Source of the DNA: Paramacrobiotus richtersi
Taxonomy: Eukaryota; Tardigrada; Eutardigrada; Parachela; Macrobiotidae
Assembly (NCBI GenBank): GCA_034698045.1
Contig: JAQGAU010000222.1
Coordinates: 1 to 34,052 of the forward strand
Direction: 5' to 3'
Length of the DNA: 34,052 bases
How positions within the stretch are numbered: position 1 is the first letter of the stretch; each line of letters opens with the position of its first letter. Of the stretch, positions 1 through 11,015 are shown piece by piece. The translations under genes and the position numbers were made by a program. Below the pieces are notes generated by a model that was given only the letters and a program-made list of their open reading frames with translations, had not been told where the DNA came from and made no database searches.

Positions 1-636
1 AGCTAGTTGATTTTTCTCTCGGTTTGAAGTGTTTGGCGAGATGGGGCTGGTTGAATGGGGGGACGAATCAATCTTCTGGCCGGAGGGTCCGGACTTGATG
101 TATTGCCCATATTTATGATCTAATTTGTGAAGAGTGGTGAATACATTAAAGGTCATCCGTTTAACTGGATGTAGTGGACTGGTGAAGATTTTTGATCGAT
201 AATCCATCAAAATTTATCGAAATGTAACCTTAAGAGCACGAAATTGCTTGTCGATGAACTGCATATTGTCCTGTATATGATGCAGTGGAATGGTTAGATC
301 TCTTGAATATCTGTTAGGTCACGATGAGTGCGTACTTACCGATATGATTGCGATTGTCGCAAATTTCAATACTTTTGTCGGTGTTGCAAATTACAGCAGA
401 AAAGCGTCATAGAAAAGTGTGTAATTATAACCTACGTGTAAGGCTTCGGTAGATTGTTGTGCAGTGACGTAAAAAACCATGCCACTCACAAATCACACAA
501 AAGCCCACGTTAACTAACCTTTCACCCTTAACTTTTCAGTTCCCTGTGAACAATAGTATGGCAATGGCTCTCGTAACGAAGTAACGCGTAACATTAACGT
601 TCTGTTGGCTAACATTTTACGTGCTTATTGTTTCAG
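1..636. other. Non-coding or unresolved 5' region of the DUF7042-type gene
   Basis: No convincing exon with a signal peptide was found here, although the gene that follows must have upstream exons. A possible micro-exon at 540–555 is flanked by AG and GT and has the right phase to join the exon at 637; it would add a cysteine, but it is too short to trust. Part of this stretch (109–287) duplicates sequence found after gene A. Confidence 0.5.
109..287 (+). repeat. Dispersed duplicate of the block at 6446–6614
   Basis: The two blocks share long collinear matches, including 'gatctaatttgt', 'agagtggtgaatacat', 'aaaggtc', 'ttgcttgtcg', 'catattg' and 'atgatgcagtg', in the same order and spacing. 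The second copy lies about 440 bases after the stop codon of gene A. The match suggests that the sequence just left of this window belongs to the same expanding array, perhaps the 3' flank of a further BTB gene. This is inferred by eye without alignment scores. Confidence 0.7.
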
Positions 637-2646
637 TATCCAGAACTGCAGTCAGTGCATCATTACGTCTAGTCCGCAGCAACACAACAACGTTATACAA
701 TTCAAAGAAAGTATGTGCGCTAAGTCAGCGAACCATCGGAATATGATGATTAGCATGACTTTCTTCATAAGTTATCCTCTAAATTACCGCTTTTTAAGAT
801 TATTCTTCCTTTTCACAGGTTACTGCGTACCGGCGGAAGAGCAATACACCTTCGAAGAACTATGTGATACGATAACCGGGAACGCCGATCTCTTTACTAT
901 GTTTCGCTGTAAGCCGAACCGAATGCGTACCACAATCATCTGTCTGATAACGTTGGCTTTCAGTGAATGCGGAACCCGAGCGATGCCCTTTCGGTGGACG
1001 CTATTCTTTCACCTACACACAGGGCTTTGTTGAGTGCAGCAACCCGGTATCCCAGACGGAGATGTGCGTCAGGGAATCCGAGATGATGCTACACTATAAA
1101 TCCTGTCCAGACGCGACAGAAGAACGCAGTAGGCTACTGTTTATATTTCCCGTTAACTGCCAAATCTAAAAAAAGTTTTTTCGTAGACGTTAAGCTGGAA
1201 TGTCTTGGATCGTGGCGGAAAGACGAGAACCGGTTTTTAATCGGCCGGATCACTCATAATATGGCGAACAGTAACGAAGAAACGTTCCGATGTTTCGTAA
1301 GAAATTCAGCATCAATCAGCAACAAAGATATATGTTCGCATAACTCTATGAATTGCAGATGTACAGAATAACGGATTCCGGAGTTCAGTTGGCTCAGTCA
1401 GCGGATGCGACCTGTAATGCGTTGTACTCACCACAAGAAGGACCGCAAACGCTCACTTTAACACCTGGTATGTATACTAAAATACAAACAGCAGTTATAA
1501 CAAGTTCATGCATGCGAATTCTTCTTAGAAAACGATCCGGAGCCAAACTGCGTCTTCCCCACATGGCTTACCCAACGCAAAAACTGGCACGCCATGGAAT
1601 CCGATGTTCAGTTCAGTTTCACCGGGTCTGGTACCTCAATGCAACAGTTCAGTGGGAATGATACCGAGGACGTGGAAGTAATCCAGGAAAGTACATGCAT
1701 GATGGATTTCCCAGCCAGGATCACCGTGGGCGAATCGTTCAAAGCGGTCATGTTTGCTACTCGCGAATGGTCAGTTCCAGACTTCCAGTTCCATTAAATT
1801 TGGAATTTATGTTCAGCATTGTTTTTCATAGTATGAGTGGATACATCTGCATGCAGTTCGTCAAACTCAATGACCAGATTGTCCAACTTCACGAAGGTAA
1901 GAAAAATTGCATGTTTTCATAAACATATGATGAAGAACGTGAAACTGTAGGTCGGCTGGCGAAAACAATGGATCTGGCCTGTTCAAAGCCATACTTCAGC
2001 GTTAACCGGACCGACTGGGTGACACTCGTCCCATCTAGCGCACAAGGCGTCAAATGCCCGTTTCCGGGAGAGTATCTGGTGGGGACCATAGCGTTGGGCA
2101 ATACGGAGCGGAAATGCCGACAAGGGACGAAAATCTCCATTGGATGTGGGCGGGATTCCGTTGTACGATTCCAACCTACATCCGACGGCAGCGGACAATG
2201 TCCGGACGGTTTAGCCGAAGAAATCAACCTAAGTACAAGAAGTTCTTACTTTAGTTAGACAGATTGGGTAAATGATAAATGTTCTTGTTTCTAGTGGAGT
2301 TTGTATGCCATGGACATTGGAAAGAGAATGAAATTTCGTTTTTCATCGCCAGCGATAAGAGAAACTATTCCGCTCGATATTGTTTTGTAGGTTTGATCTA
2401 TTTTGTCTTGCTGTTACATGTTAAGAGTGTCGCTTTTCTCAGATGTATCAAGCACAAGCTGGTGCCGTCCGGATCAGCAGTATACCGCAACGATGTCCAA
2501 ATTTGATAAATCCGCAAAACGATCTGTTCAACGTGACCAAATTCACCGAGTGCGCATCCTCGGCAGCGAATTCCGTCTTTTCGGTGCAGTATGCGACCGT
2601 TTTGCTGTTTCTTGGTTTGATGGTCACCGGGATCCACCGGAGATGA
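637..2646 (+). CDS. DUF7042–DUF7045-type cysteine-rich surface protein, 5' partial
   Basis: Ten exons keep one frame: 637–710, 819–908, 964–1128, 1187–1296, 1359–1467, 1529–1769, 1832–1896, 1951–2232, 2295–2386 and 2443–2646 (stop TGA). The protein has repeating blocks typical of this ecdysozoan family: a 'CPFGG-Y-F-Y' block, 'ECLGSW', paired 'RCF-MY' and 'YCF-MY' blocks that each straddle an intron, a 'C-FPTWL' block and a 'CPFPGEY' block. Cysteines are abundant and probably form disulfides outside the cell. The end is hydrophobic (YATVLLFLGLMVTG) followed by IHRR, fitting a GPI signal or a short membrane anchor. The family is conserved in insects but has no known biochemical role. The N-terminal signal peptide exon is missing or unrecognised. 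The family call comes from motif memory, not a search. Confidence 0.75.
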
Positions 2647-3604
2647 TGCCACTGCAAATAAGCTTCCAGTGCTCAGTTGCTTACCAAAGAGTCCATTTCA
2701 ACATTCTCAGTACAGTTTTTTGTTTTTCAGTTTTTGCGGTTTTGATGAAGAGATTCTGCTTATCTGTGATACAATACAAAAAGGCAGCTTTATATCGGTG
2801 ATTGTGAAATGGTAGCGTTGGTATCAAGTTTGTTTTGCTAGTTTCGGTATGTGTTTGTGCCGTCGTTCTTTATCTCTTTCGGAAACAAGACGTGTTTGAA
2901 GCTTAAGGAGGAAACGATAACCTGCCAAGCTGCCGAAACGAATATCATATAGCACCGAAAGGTTATTGTTGTCCGGGATCCAAGGTCACTGCTCAACGGT
3001 CGATCATGTCGGTAACATCGGCAACAACAGCGAACAGTTCAATCAGATAATGTGAGGGAGAACTGAGATCTGGTGTCTGCGAAAACTACCGGCAATAAAC
3101 TAGAGCGTAAATAACCGCAAAGTCGCAGCCATGAGGAAATAAAGCAATAGACAGACAGATACCAAAAAGATGGTATTTCATAACAATACCATTCAACGGG
3201 TATTAAATAATCTCGACCTTCTGGCAATCAGCCCACAGTGGAAAGCCATAAGCTAGGCTCCAGAAACAAGGGAGTCTTGCAACAAAAACCAAGCCAGGCG
3301 ACCCGAAGCTTCGCTGCGCTTTTAATCTCTACGCCAACCCCCCTCGGAACGGCCTTTACATACTAAACGAGGTGGCGGAGCCGGTCTTACACCTAACCGT
3401 CGTTACGCCGCCATGAGTCAGTGGGTATCATGTGACTCATGTCTCGATAGATTGCTTGTCGTGGATCAGAGACTACCGAAACATCTAGTTTTTGCGAAGT
3501 TCTCCTGCGGGGTCCCAGGACTTCTAAGTCACTTCTTTCAACTTGGCTGACTGAGTTTGCCGATTTTTATCCTGATGATATTCGTTCCCTTATCGAAAGT
3601 CCTC
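2647..3604. other. Intergenic region between the DUF7042-type gene and BTB gene A
   Basis: No exon with supported splice sites and cross-copy conservation was found on either strand. The only recognisable element is the alpha-subfamily upstream block at 3341–3412. The last 190 bases probably contain the 5' leader of gene A. Confidence 0.5.
3341..3412 (+). promoter_or_regulatory. Conserved alpha-subfamily upstream block (gene A)
   Basis: About 70 bases match blocks upstream of genes C and D, ending in a near-identical core 'tcgttacgcc(a/g)cc' about 193 bases before the ATG. Conservation outside exons, at a fixed distance from the start codon, suggests a promoter or start of transcription. It could also simply be the edge of the duplicated unit. 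No TATA-type element is obvious. Confidence 0.45.
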
Positions 3605-6006
3605 ATGGCAGCGACTTCGTCGACTGAAAAAGCCAGCCCAGCGGGCACGTTGCCTGGCCAGAATCCTGATGGCGGATGGCAGCAGAAATGCAAGAGCTTC
3701 GCCGAGATGGGAAAGTTTCTCCTGGAAAAACAGCACCTGTGCGACGTGGTATTACGCTGCGGAGTCACTGAAACAGGAGACTTAAAGGCGCAGAAGTAAA
3801 TATGGATAAATCTGACTAAGCTGTTTATTGCCTTCCCTCTGACTGTGTCCGAGAACTCTTTCCGCTGCTGCAAGATACTTGGTGCTTGATGGCTCATTCA
3901 TTTGTGGCATTTTAGGTCAATTCTTGCCGCCAGTAGTCCGCTCTTTGAAGAGATGTTTTTTGGCACTCAGAGATCGACCGATCCCGTGCCGATTATTCGT
4001 GTTGAAGCTGAGAAACCTGTCGTCGAGGTTTTGCTCAAGTAGGTCCACGAGCTGGTAATTAAACGTGCAACGACCCATTGATGCATGCAGTCCGTATCTT
4101 TTTGTGTGTGTTGCGATTGCAGGTTGATGTATGGGTACGATCATGCTGGACTCTTGACCATGGCTAACGCCTTCCCGGTACTCCAGGCATCTGACAAGTA
4201 TAAGGTGCAGACCGTGATGGATCGCTGTGAGACGTGGATCAAAGAGAATCTGAATGCCACGAACTGTCTGTCTTTGCTGATGACTGCGGAAGAATCTCAG
4301 GTAAACGCGAAGGATTTCTAAATGAACAAACCGAACTACACACAACACAAGTCAGGAGTTCGTCAAGTTCAGGAGCTACGTGTAATGCCAGCTGTGCCGC
4401 AAATAGCAACAGAGAACCACGGCTGATGTCAAATGAACATTAATCTTGTTATCCTTCTAGGCAACAAGCTTTCATGTATCTGTCCAGGAGGATTGTTGGA
4501 AGTACATTGATCAGTCCGCTGCTGAAGTGCTTCGCTGTCCGCAGTTCGTGGAGATCGACCGGAGTCTGTTATCGAACATCTTGAAGCGGAACAGCTTGCG
4601 TGTGGGTGAATTGGCCGTGTACGAAGCTGCTATGAAGTGAGTTCGCTCAACTGCTTTGTCATTTGATCGTGATGCGCTAAGTAATACTGATCATTTTCCG
4701 CTGCGTATCGCATAGATGGGCGTCGAGCACGTGCAAGCGCGAGAATCGAACTGATGACGGGAACACCAAGCGCATCGTACTGGCTGATGCAGTCTACCAG
4801 ATACGATTTACGTTGATGAGTGCCGAAGAATTTCTCAATGGGCCAGCTAAGGTGTGTGTAATCGTAGCTATTCAACCGAACGAGATCGAGGACATTCTCT
4901 TTGTTTACGTTATTTTCAGAGCCAGCTGCTGTCGTCAGAAGAAGTGTCCTCCATTATGCTTCACATTATTACCGACAAGAAACCCACCCTGCAGTTCATT
5001 ACGGAACCGCGAGTTATTAATGTACCAAGTGGAAGTTTCAAGGTAACATGAAGTATTCAAGTTATTTACAAACGATTATGTCGGAACATACTACTCTGCT
5101 ACAGAATTTTGCAACTATGCATGTACTAGTTGAAATTGTTGAATGGATGCTGATGTAGCAGTGCATTTACATGTTAGTGCGGCTCAAGTTTCGGTGTTGC
5201 ATGTGCTGCACTTCAGTTGTGAGCATTAGCTGGTATGTTTCGGTAAAATATGTCTTTAATTTCAAACGCATTTCTAGGTGGAGAGGTTTGCCGCCACAGC
5301 TGGCAAGCGCCTGTATTTCTACGATCATGCGGACGATATCGATTCGGTCAGGTCAGTACTGAAGCCCAGTAGGCAGTGCTTGCAGTTCGTTGAAATGATT
5401 GTCGATAACAGATTTTCCGTGGACCGCAAAATTACCCTGCTGGGTTGCGAAATTTACACCTCTGGCAAGGACCAGTACATTGTCGATGTGAAAGTGTTTA
5501 CCGGAGCGAACAAGAATCCCATCCACGAGGAGAGGATCACAGTTCCACCCCTCTGCCATAAGTTTGTCACCGGACCAGCTTGTGTGGCTCAGGTCAATTT
5601 CAGTAAGGAGCTGCCCATCCGATGCTCGACGCAGTGCGTTATTCAGTGCGATATCGAGGTGAGTGCTAGTCATGCTGAAAGTATCGTTGTCATGTTCGTA
5701 CGGCGACACCCTTTTCCTTTTATGAAACTGCTCTTAAGAGTTTGAATTTTTGTCGTTAAACTGCGATCTTTTGTACTCCGGTTCCAGTTTTTAGTAGGTC
5801 ATTGAATGCACCTCTGGCTCTTTTCCCAGGGCAAAGAGTCCGATTATGGTATCAAGGGAATGCGAACAACAACCGTCAGAGTCCCCTTGGACAAGGGTAA
5901 CTTCATCCGGTACTGCTTCCGCTTCTGGCATGACTCTGCCAGCGACACATCTATCCGCAGTTCGATTTCGAATGGACAAATTCCCAACATCCTCTTTCGA
6001 CCATGA
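3605..6006 (+). CDS. BTB–BACK–PHR protein, BTBD-type CUL3 adaptor (gene A, alpha)
   Basis: Nine exons: 3605–3795, 3916–4038, 4123–4300, 4461–4636, 4716–4851, 4920–5042, 5278–5351, 5412–5658 and 5830–6006, giving 474 residues. Exons 1–3 encode the BTB domain (about residues 43–164, with 'HLCDVVLRCG' and 'PLFEEMFFG'), exons 4–5 the BACK domain ('DCWKYIDQSAAEVLRCP', 'YQIRFTLMSAEEF'), and exons 7–9 the PHR domain ('FSVDRKITLLGCEIY' to a terminal 'ILFRP'). BTBD1/2/3/6-type proteins bring substrates to CUL3 ubiquitin ligase: BTB plus BACK bind CUL3, and PHR is the likely substrate side. One oddity is that the usual 'AHK' before intron 1 is 'AQK'. The start is chosen by matching genes C and D; an in-frame ATG at 3557 would add a hydrophobic 16-residue leader. 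Confidence 0.9.
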
Positions 6007-6445
6007 GAAAGGGTATTTATGTAACGTCCAACAACGAACGTCTATCCTGAAGTAACTTAGATAAATGATATTGGCTGTCGAATAGCACGTACTGTTTGTT
6101 GCCGATCTGTGGATCGGAACTCTGTTGGAATGGGTATTCACCGCGAAATTTCCAGTAACGATCAGCTACTGCTGCGGATTTCTTCAGTTTCTTTGTTGTC
6201 TTATTGGATTGGTTCTGCGTTCTTGTACCAAATGTATGCTGCTAGCTTTTCCTGAGTCTAGTTATCCGGACGGATTGTAAGTTTGTCTTGATTGGTCCGG
6301 TACGGCTTTTGTTATCGATGTTGAACAACTGGTCCTTTTTTTCCACTATTAAATTGGCCGCTATGTAACAGTTTGCAACAGCGGTACTGAATTCGTCCGT
6401 CGAAATACAGAGCTTCCAAACCCCGCTGGCGTTTCTTTTTCAGCT

Positions 6446-6614
6446 GATATTTGTGATCTAATTTGTAAAGAGTGGTGAATACATCAAAGGTCCTCGGTGT
6501 CTGTCTTTCGATTAACTGCATGTGTTGGACTGTTTTCGATTTATGATCATAAGAGTAATCTGTACTAAACTGCTTGTCGGCGAGCTACATATTGCCATTT
6601 ACATGATGCAGTGA
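6446..6614 (+). repeat. Second copy of the window-start duplicate
   Basis: This is collinear with 109–287. It lies downstream of gene A and shows that non-coding flank has been copied together with, or independently of, genes in the array. Confidence 0.7.
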
Positions 6615-7266
6615 AAGGAACTAATATTAACTTTATTCCTTTCATTATGACATCGCTGGAGCACAAGACACTACGGTTTTTGAAACGCTAATTATTAAAA
6701 CCCCCAATCGTATCTCGTTCATTCACCCGGGCCTTAACATTCGGCAACGCGCCCAAAACTGCGGCGGCATTGCCTTTAACAATAGCAACAGAAAAACGTT
6801 GTTTTAAAAATGATCCGGAGCGTGGGTCGCCGCGTAAAAGGAGCGGCGTTTTTGCGACAATCCCGATAGCATGACGATCTAAGAATGTTGATAGCATTAG
6901 TGATTAGAAAAATGTCAACAAAATTTACAAATCGAATGAACAGTGCTTCCATTAAGATATTTTCAGAATATGTTTTAGCGCTGTCCCAAGACTCCACGAG
7001 ACATTCGTTCTTGAGTTACAATTACAGGCTTACAGCTACAGGCCCAGGGAGAGGTGCTTACATGTGCAGGGAAGTTTTTAAATTTATGTGGACGTAGTGA
7101 TTCTGTCAATGCCACTGCTTCAGAGTTCCGACTGTTCGAAAACTGGCTCTGGTTGGCTGACCTGATTTTTACTCTCGTTTGTTGTGGCCTACATTGTTCG
7201 AAATGACTGTTTTTGCTTTTGATGGACGGGCTAATACTTACGCAGAAAACTTGTTTCCGGTGTTTA

Positions 7267-7290
7267 CCTCCCGCCCCAGAGGCACAGTCT
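7267..7290 (+). promoter_or_regulatory. Conserved beta-subfamily upstream element (gene B)
   Basis: The element reads 'cctcccgccccagaggcaca'. Close versions occur upstream of genes E, F, G and H at 17579, 21322, 25327 and 28773. It lies about 150–170 bases before the ATG. Its conservation amid diverged flank suggests a promoter element or the boundary of the duplicated unit. Confidence 0.5.
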
Positions 7291-7438
7291 ACACAAACTT
7301 TTGAATACGGTATGCGAGAAAAGCGAAGATTTCAGTATTCACACAGATTACAAAAATGCGTAGTTATTACTGTTTGTTTACTTATCTATTTTGATTCTTG
7401 CACATTTGGTAAGACTAAATTCTTTTTGAGAGAAAACC

Positions 7439-10378
7439 ATGGCATCGAGTCCGTCGGCTAGTAGGTCAAGTTCGTCTAACAGTAGATCGAGTTCTTCACG
7501 CAGCAGATCGAGATCTTCGTCCAGCAGATCCAGCACATCAGCCAGCTCGTCTACACAGGATTCCTCGTGGGGTTGGCAGAAGAAATTCGATAATCTTGGG
7601 GACATTGGCAAGTTTCTCTTTGAGAACCAACATCTTAGCGATGTGGCGCTGCACTGTGCAGACGCCACTGCTGCGCATATCAAGGCCCACAAGTAAGACT
7701 GATTTCTGCATCAAGCCAAAGTCCTCGTTGTGGCTTGTTAGTGACCGTAATGTACTCGGTAATCTGACAATTTCCAGGGACAATATGTGGACGTTCACAA
7801 CGTCTGTCTATGTAGGTTTATCTTGGCTGCCAGGAGCCCAGTATTCGAAGACATGTTTTTCGGGGATGAGAAATCGTCGGAGACCATGGATGTGTGTTAT
7901 ATGGATGAAAACACGGTTGTTGTCGAGGTCTTGCTAAAGTATGTATCATATCGCATATTTACGAGATCTTTAAATATTGCACGGGTCCCCCCGTTAATTA
8001 CATAACTGATAAAAAGTGCTGGAAATTACTGTTTTGCCCTGGAAGAGGTTGAATTATGTGGCTTTCTTTCTCCAGATTGATCTATGGATTTGATCACATT
8101 CCTCTGCTGACAGTCCAGAATGTCTTCCACGTTATCCAGGCCGCCGAAAAGTACAAGATCCACCTGCCCATTACGCGTTGCGAAGGGTGGATTGCAGCCA
8201 ACGTGAACGCTACCAGTTGCCTGTCCTGGCTGGAGGCAGCGAAACAATTCCCGGTAAATTTTATTCCGCTTTCTTATCAAGCCATGCTGCAGCTTCCACC
8301 AGTTACATGCTCATGAGTCTCGCGTTTGTCGTCTATTACCACACAAGGGAAGATATGCATAGACGTTTTAATAAAACAAAAACACGGAATTAGCGTATCA
8401 GCAGCTTCATGTGGGATTTGATCTTCCTGCCTTTTCAGTCGGGAACATACAGCAGTGCCACAGCGGAAAAGTGTTGGATGTACATTGACAAGTGTGCTGC
8501 TGAGATTCTTCGCTCGCCCAAATTCTTGGAGATTAACCACAGCCTGCTGGTGGAGATTCTGCAGCGAAACAGTCTGCACGTGGACGAGTATGCTGTGTAT
8601 CAAGCAGCACTGAAGTGGGTTTTACACCGCAATTTTCTGCTCGAGCGTGAGCATATTGCTGCGTAAATAATAAGTCTCATAGCGGTGATTGCAGATGGGC
8701 GTGCAGGGCCAGCAGGCGACACTCCTTGGCTGTCACTAAGCGAGCTGTATTGGGAGAAGCGCTCTATCAGATCCGGTTTACACTGATGAGTGCCAAGGAG
8801 TTTGGAGAGGGACCAGCCCAGGTTTGAAACTGATGTGATAATGTGAAAAAAATGCAAATATGAGTATTTACAATGGATTTATTCGGCATAAGCCCGCTCG
8901 TACTGTGTTACCAAAGAAAAGCAAGAATTTGTCCCAATTAGAGCGAGAAGATTATTTATACTATTCATGATGTTGTACAGTCCGTGCTTAACTGCAAATT
9001 CAGCCGCAAATGTGCAAACTTAGTTAGTCTGATGAGGTTAAAATCTGACTTTGATCTGATCAACGTTTTATGATTAACGTTTTGTGGTCTGTCTAACGTT
9101 TACTCCGTCCAGCGCTGATTGCGTTAAATAAGGAAAAAACATAACACACAAAATAAATAGTGTAAGGTGCAGGCGTTTCATTTAATGTAGTCCATATTAA
9201 TATGTCATTTTTACAGAACGGAATTCTGCTACCCGAGGAAGTGTCGTCCATTTTTCTGTACATGGTGACTGACAAGAAGCCACCAATCAAATTCGTCACG
9301 GAACCACGGATTGTGGTGGCCAGCGGTACTTTCCAGGTGATTGTCCCAAGGCGCCTCTCATAAACTGTGTAAAAGAGGGCTCTCGGCGACCATTCATTAC
9401 TCTGAATTTAACCGGAGAAAATCATCCTTACTTTGTTTGTTTCGTTTTTATCGACGTTGAACATGTTTTTTTGTGCATCGCTTAACTGAACGTACAGGTG
9501 GAGAATCGTAGGTAGATGCGTATCAGACCGGAAGCCCGGATACGTTGCGCTATATGTGTTTTTCGCAGGTGGAAAGGTTTCCCGCCACCTACGGCAGACG
9601 CGACTACGTTTACGAAGGAGGTGTACTGGATTCAATTAGGTCAGCATTCAGTTCACCAGAAAAGCAATTTTCTTGTCTTCTCTTGTACCCATGTTTGCTA
9701 CAGTTTTACTGTGGACCGTGACATTACGCTGGTTGGATGCGGAATCTACACGTGTGGAAAAGAGGAGCACCAAGTGGACATCAAAATTTTTACGGGCGCC
9801 GATAAAGTGCTGCGCCATCAGGAGACGAGTACAGTGTTCGTACCGTGCAGCAAGTACCTTACTGGACCAACTTGCATTCGTACTTTTGAGTTTGACGAAG
9901 AGCTGCTGATTCCCCGATCGACACCGTGCACTATCCAGTGTGGCATACTGGTAAGTTACATGTCCGGTTAACACAACAATTGCCGATGACTACCAATGTC
10001 AAGAACTATGCATAGATGATCCGGTCATAAAGGCTCCGTATACATACTGTAAAGCCTTCTACTTTCCGGGTATTTTTGAATTAGCGTGGATTCGCCTGAA
10101 TTACTTCGCACCTTGAAATTCACGGTAGTTATTTATCGAGCATAGCTGGAGATGCGCATTAAGATTGCAACTGTTTGAATTAGCAGATCTATGTTTAGGG
10201 GAGAGAAACCGACTTTGGAATCAACGGAAAGGGATCGGCTAGCGCCGAGGTGATCCTGGACAACGGGAATTCTGTCATGTATCGTTTCACCTTCATACCG
10301 GGTCCGGCTAATGAACAGCACTCCGTGCGCAGCTTGACATCGAGGGGACAGATTCCAGCCATTTTGTTTCGTCCATGA
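7439..10378 (+). CDS. BTB–BACK–PHR protein with Ser/Arg-rich N-terminus (gene B, beta)
   Basis: Nine exons: 7439–7692, 7816–7938, 8076–8253, 8439–8614, 8695–8821, 9217–9336, 9569–9639, 9704–9950 and 10199–10378, giving 491 residues. BTB starts near 'HLSDVALHC' and continues through 'FILAARSPVFEDMFFGDE'. BACK includes 'KCWMYIDKCAAEILRSPKF' and 'YQIRFTLMSAKEFGEGPAQ'. PHR runs from 'VERFPATYG' to 'ILFRP'. Exon 1 is 60–66 bases longer than in its sister genes because of an expansion encoding about 20 extra Ser and Arg residues (roughly residues 5–40). That tail resembles an RS-type phosphorylation region, but it may just be repeat growth. Family knowledge suggests a CUL3 substrate adaptor; its target is unknown. 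Confidence 0.9.
7448..7560 (+). repeat. Imperfect Ser/Arg codon repeat in exon 1 of gene B
   Basis: Repeated units of the kind 'agcagatc(g/c)ag' and 'agttc(g/t)tc' fill this stretch. Genes E to H have only one or two such units ('agcagatccagcaca') at the same place, so gene B expanded locally. The unit length is a multiple of three, so the frame is kept. Confidence 0.7.
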
Positions 10379-11015
10379 GTTAGTTTTCCTACTGATTTTG
10401 AAGTTGATCGGTTGCCATTTTTACGCGGTTGTTATGTTTCCAGTAATATTTGCTATAATAAGTATGAGTTATATGTATCTTTGGTTTTCATGCTGTACAA
10501 GCGATTGTTGTTGACTTCCGCCATCGTGTCCGCGGTATACTAACGGAATCATAATTATATCTGCCGAATTCTAGGCCACCGAGGCTAGTGTGCTGCGGAA
10601 CGCGTACTTTTATCAGGGTACAATAACTCCTGGAAAAATTAAAAACATAGTCACATGCCTGTCCTACTGGATCGAGGCGACTGCGACTAACAAAAACACT
10701 ACAGCACCGTTTTCCCTTGTCCCAGCCTCCGAGCAGGACCGAGCCTACGATCTGCGAGAGGAGGCCGCCTTGTCAGAAGGCCTTTAGACTCCTTACATTG
10801 GTGGCGCTGACTATCCTTACCTAAACTCGTTACGCCACCCACTCCGCCCAGTATGATGTCAGAATCGATTCTCGTGATCAAGTTGTGAAAGATGTGTTAA
10901 TTTGGACACGTTTTCCTGCGTGGTTCTTGGGCTTGTTCCAACTAATTTCGTGGCTTGGTTTGCCATTTTTGATTGTTATAGTACTCGATTTTTCTACGTA
11001 TCGTAGAAAGTCATT
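10379..11015. other. Intergenic region between genes B and C
   Basis: No supported gene was found. It holds the alpha-type upstream block of gene C at 10771–10840. An open frame at 10590–10787 has no splice partners or paralogues in the window and is not called. Confidence 0.5.
10771..10840 (+). promoter_or_regulatory. Conserved alpha-subfamily upstream block (gene C)
   Basis: The block contains 'cagaaggcctttag' and the core 'actcgttacgccaccc', matching blocks before genes A and D. The core ends 176 bases before the ATG of gene C. Confidence 0.45.

Larger units (their letters stand above)
6007..7438. other. Intergenic region between genes A and B
   Basis: The stretch at about 6150–6365 resembles the 3' flanks of genes C and D ('ttcttcagtttctttgttgtc', 'cacggcttttgttatc'-like and 'aacaactggtccttttt'-like strings in the same order). 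The stretch at 6446–6614 is the second copy of the window-start repeat. The rest, about 6615–7260, shows no supported gene. The beta-type upstream element of gene B is at 7267–7290. Confidence 0.55.

Noticed and set aside
605..636. Start of the DUF7042-type gene at a TTG codon
   Set aside because: TTG starts are not expected in animals; the frame there is an extension of the exon at 637 through its acceptor.
3557..3604. Upstream in-frame ATG adding a hydrophobic leader to gene A
   Set aside because: No sister gene has it, and the start at 3605 matches the starts of genes C and D. It cannot be excluded, but a secreted BTB–BACK protein would make no sense.
7378..7692. Minus-strand open frame with an Asp/Leu repeat
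   Set aside because: It is the antisense shadow of the Ser/Arg repeat in exon 1 of gene B.
10590..10787. Open frame in the B–C spacer
   Set aside because: Its end overlaps the conserved upstream block of gene C and it has no coding features.
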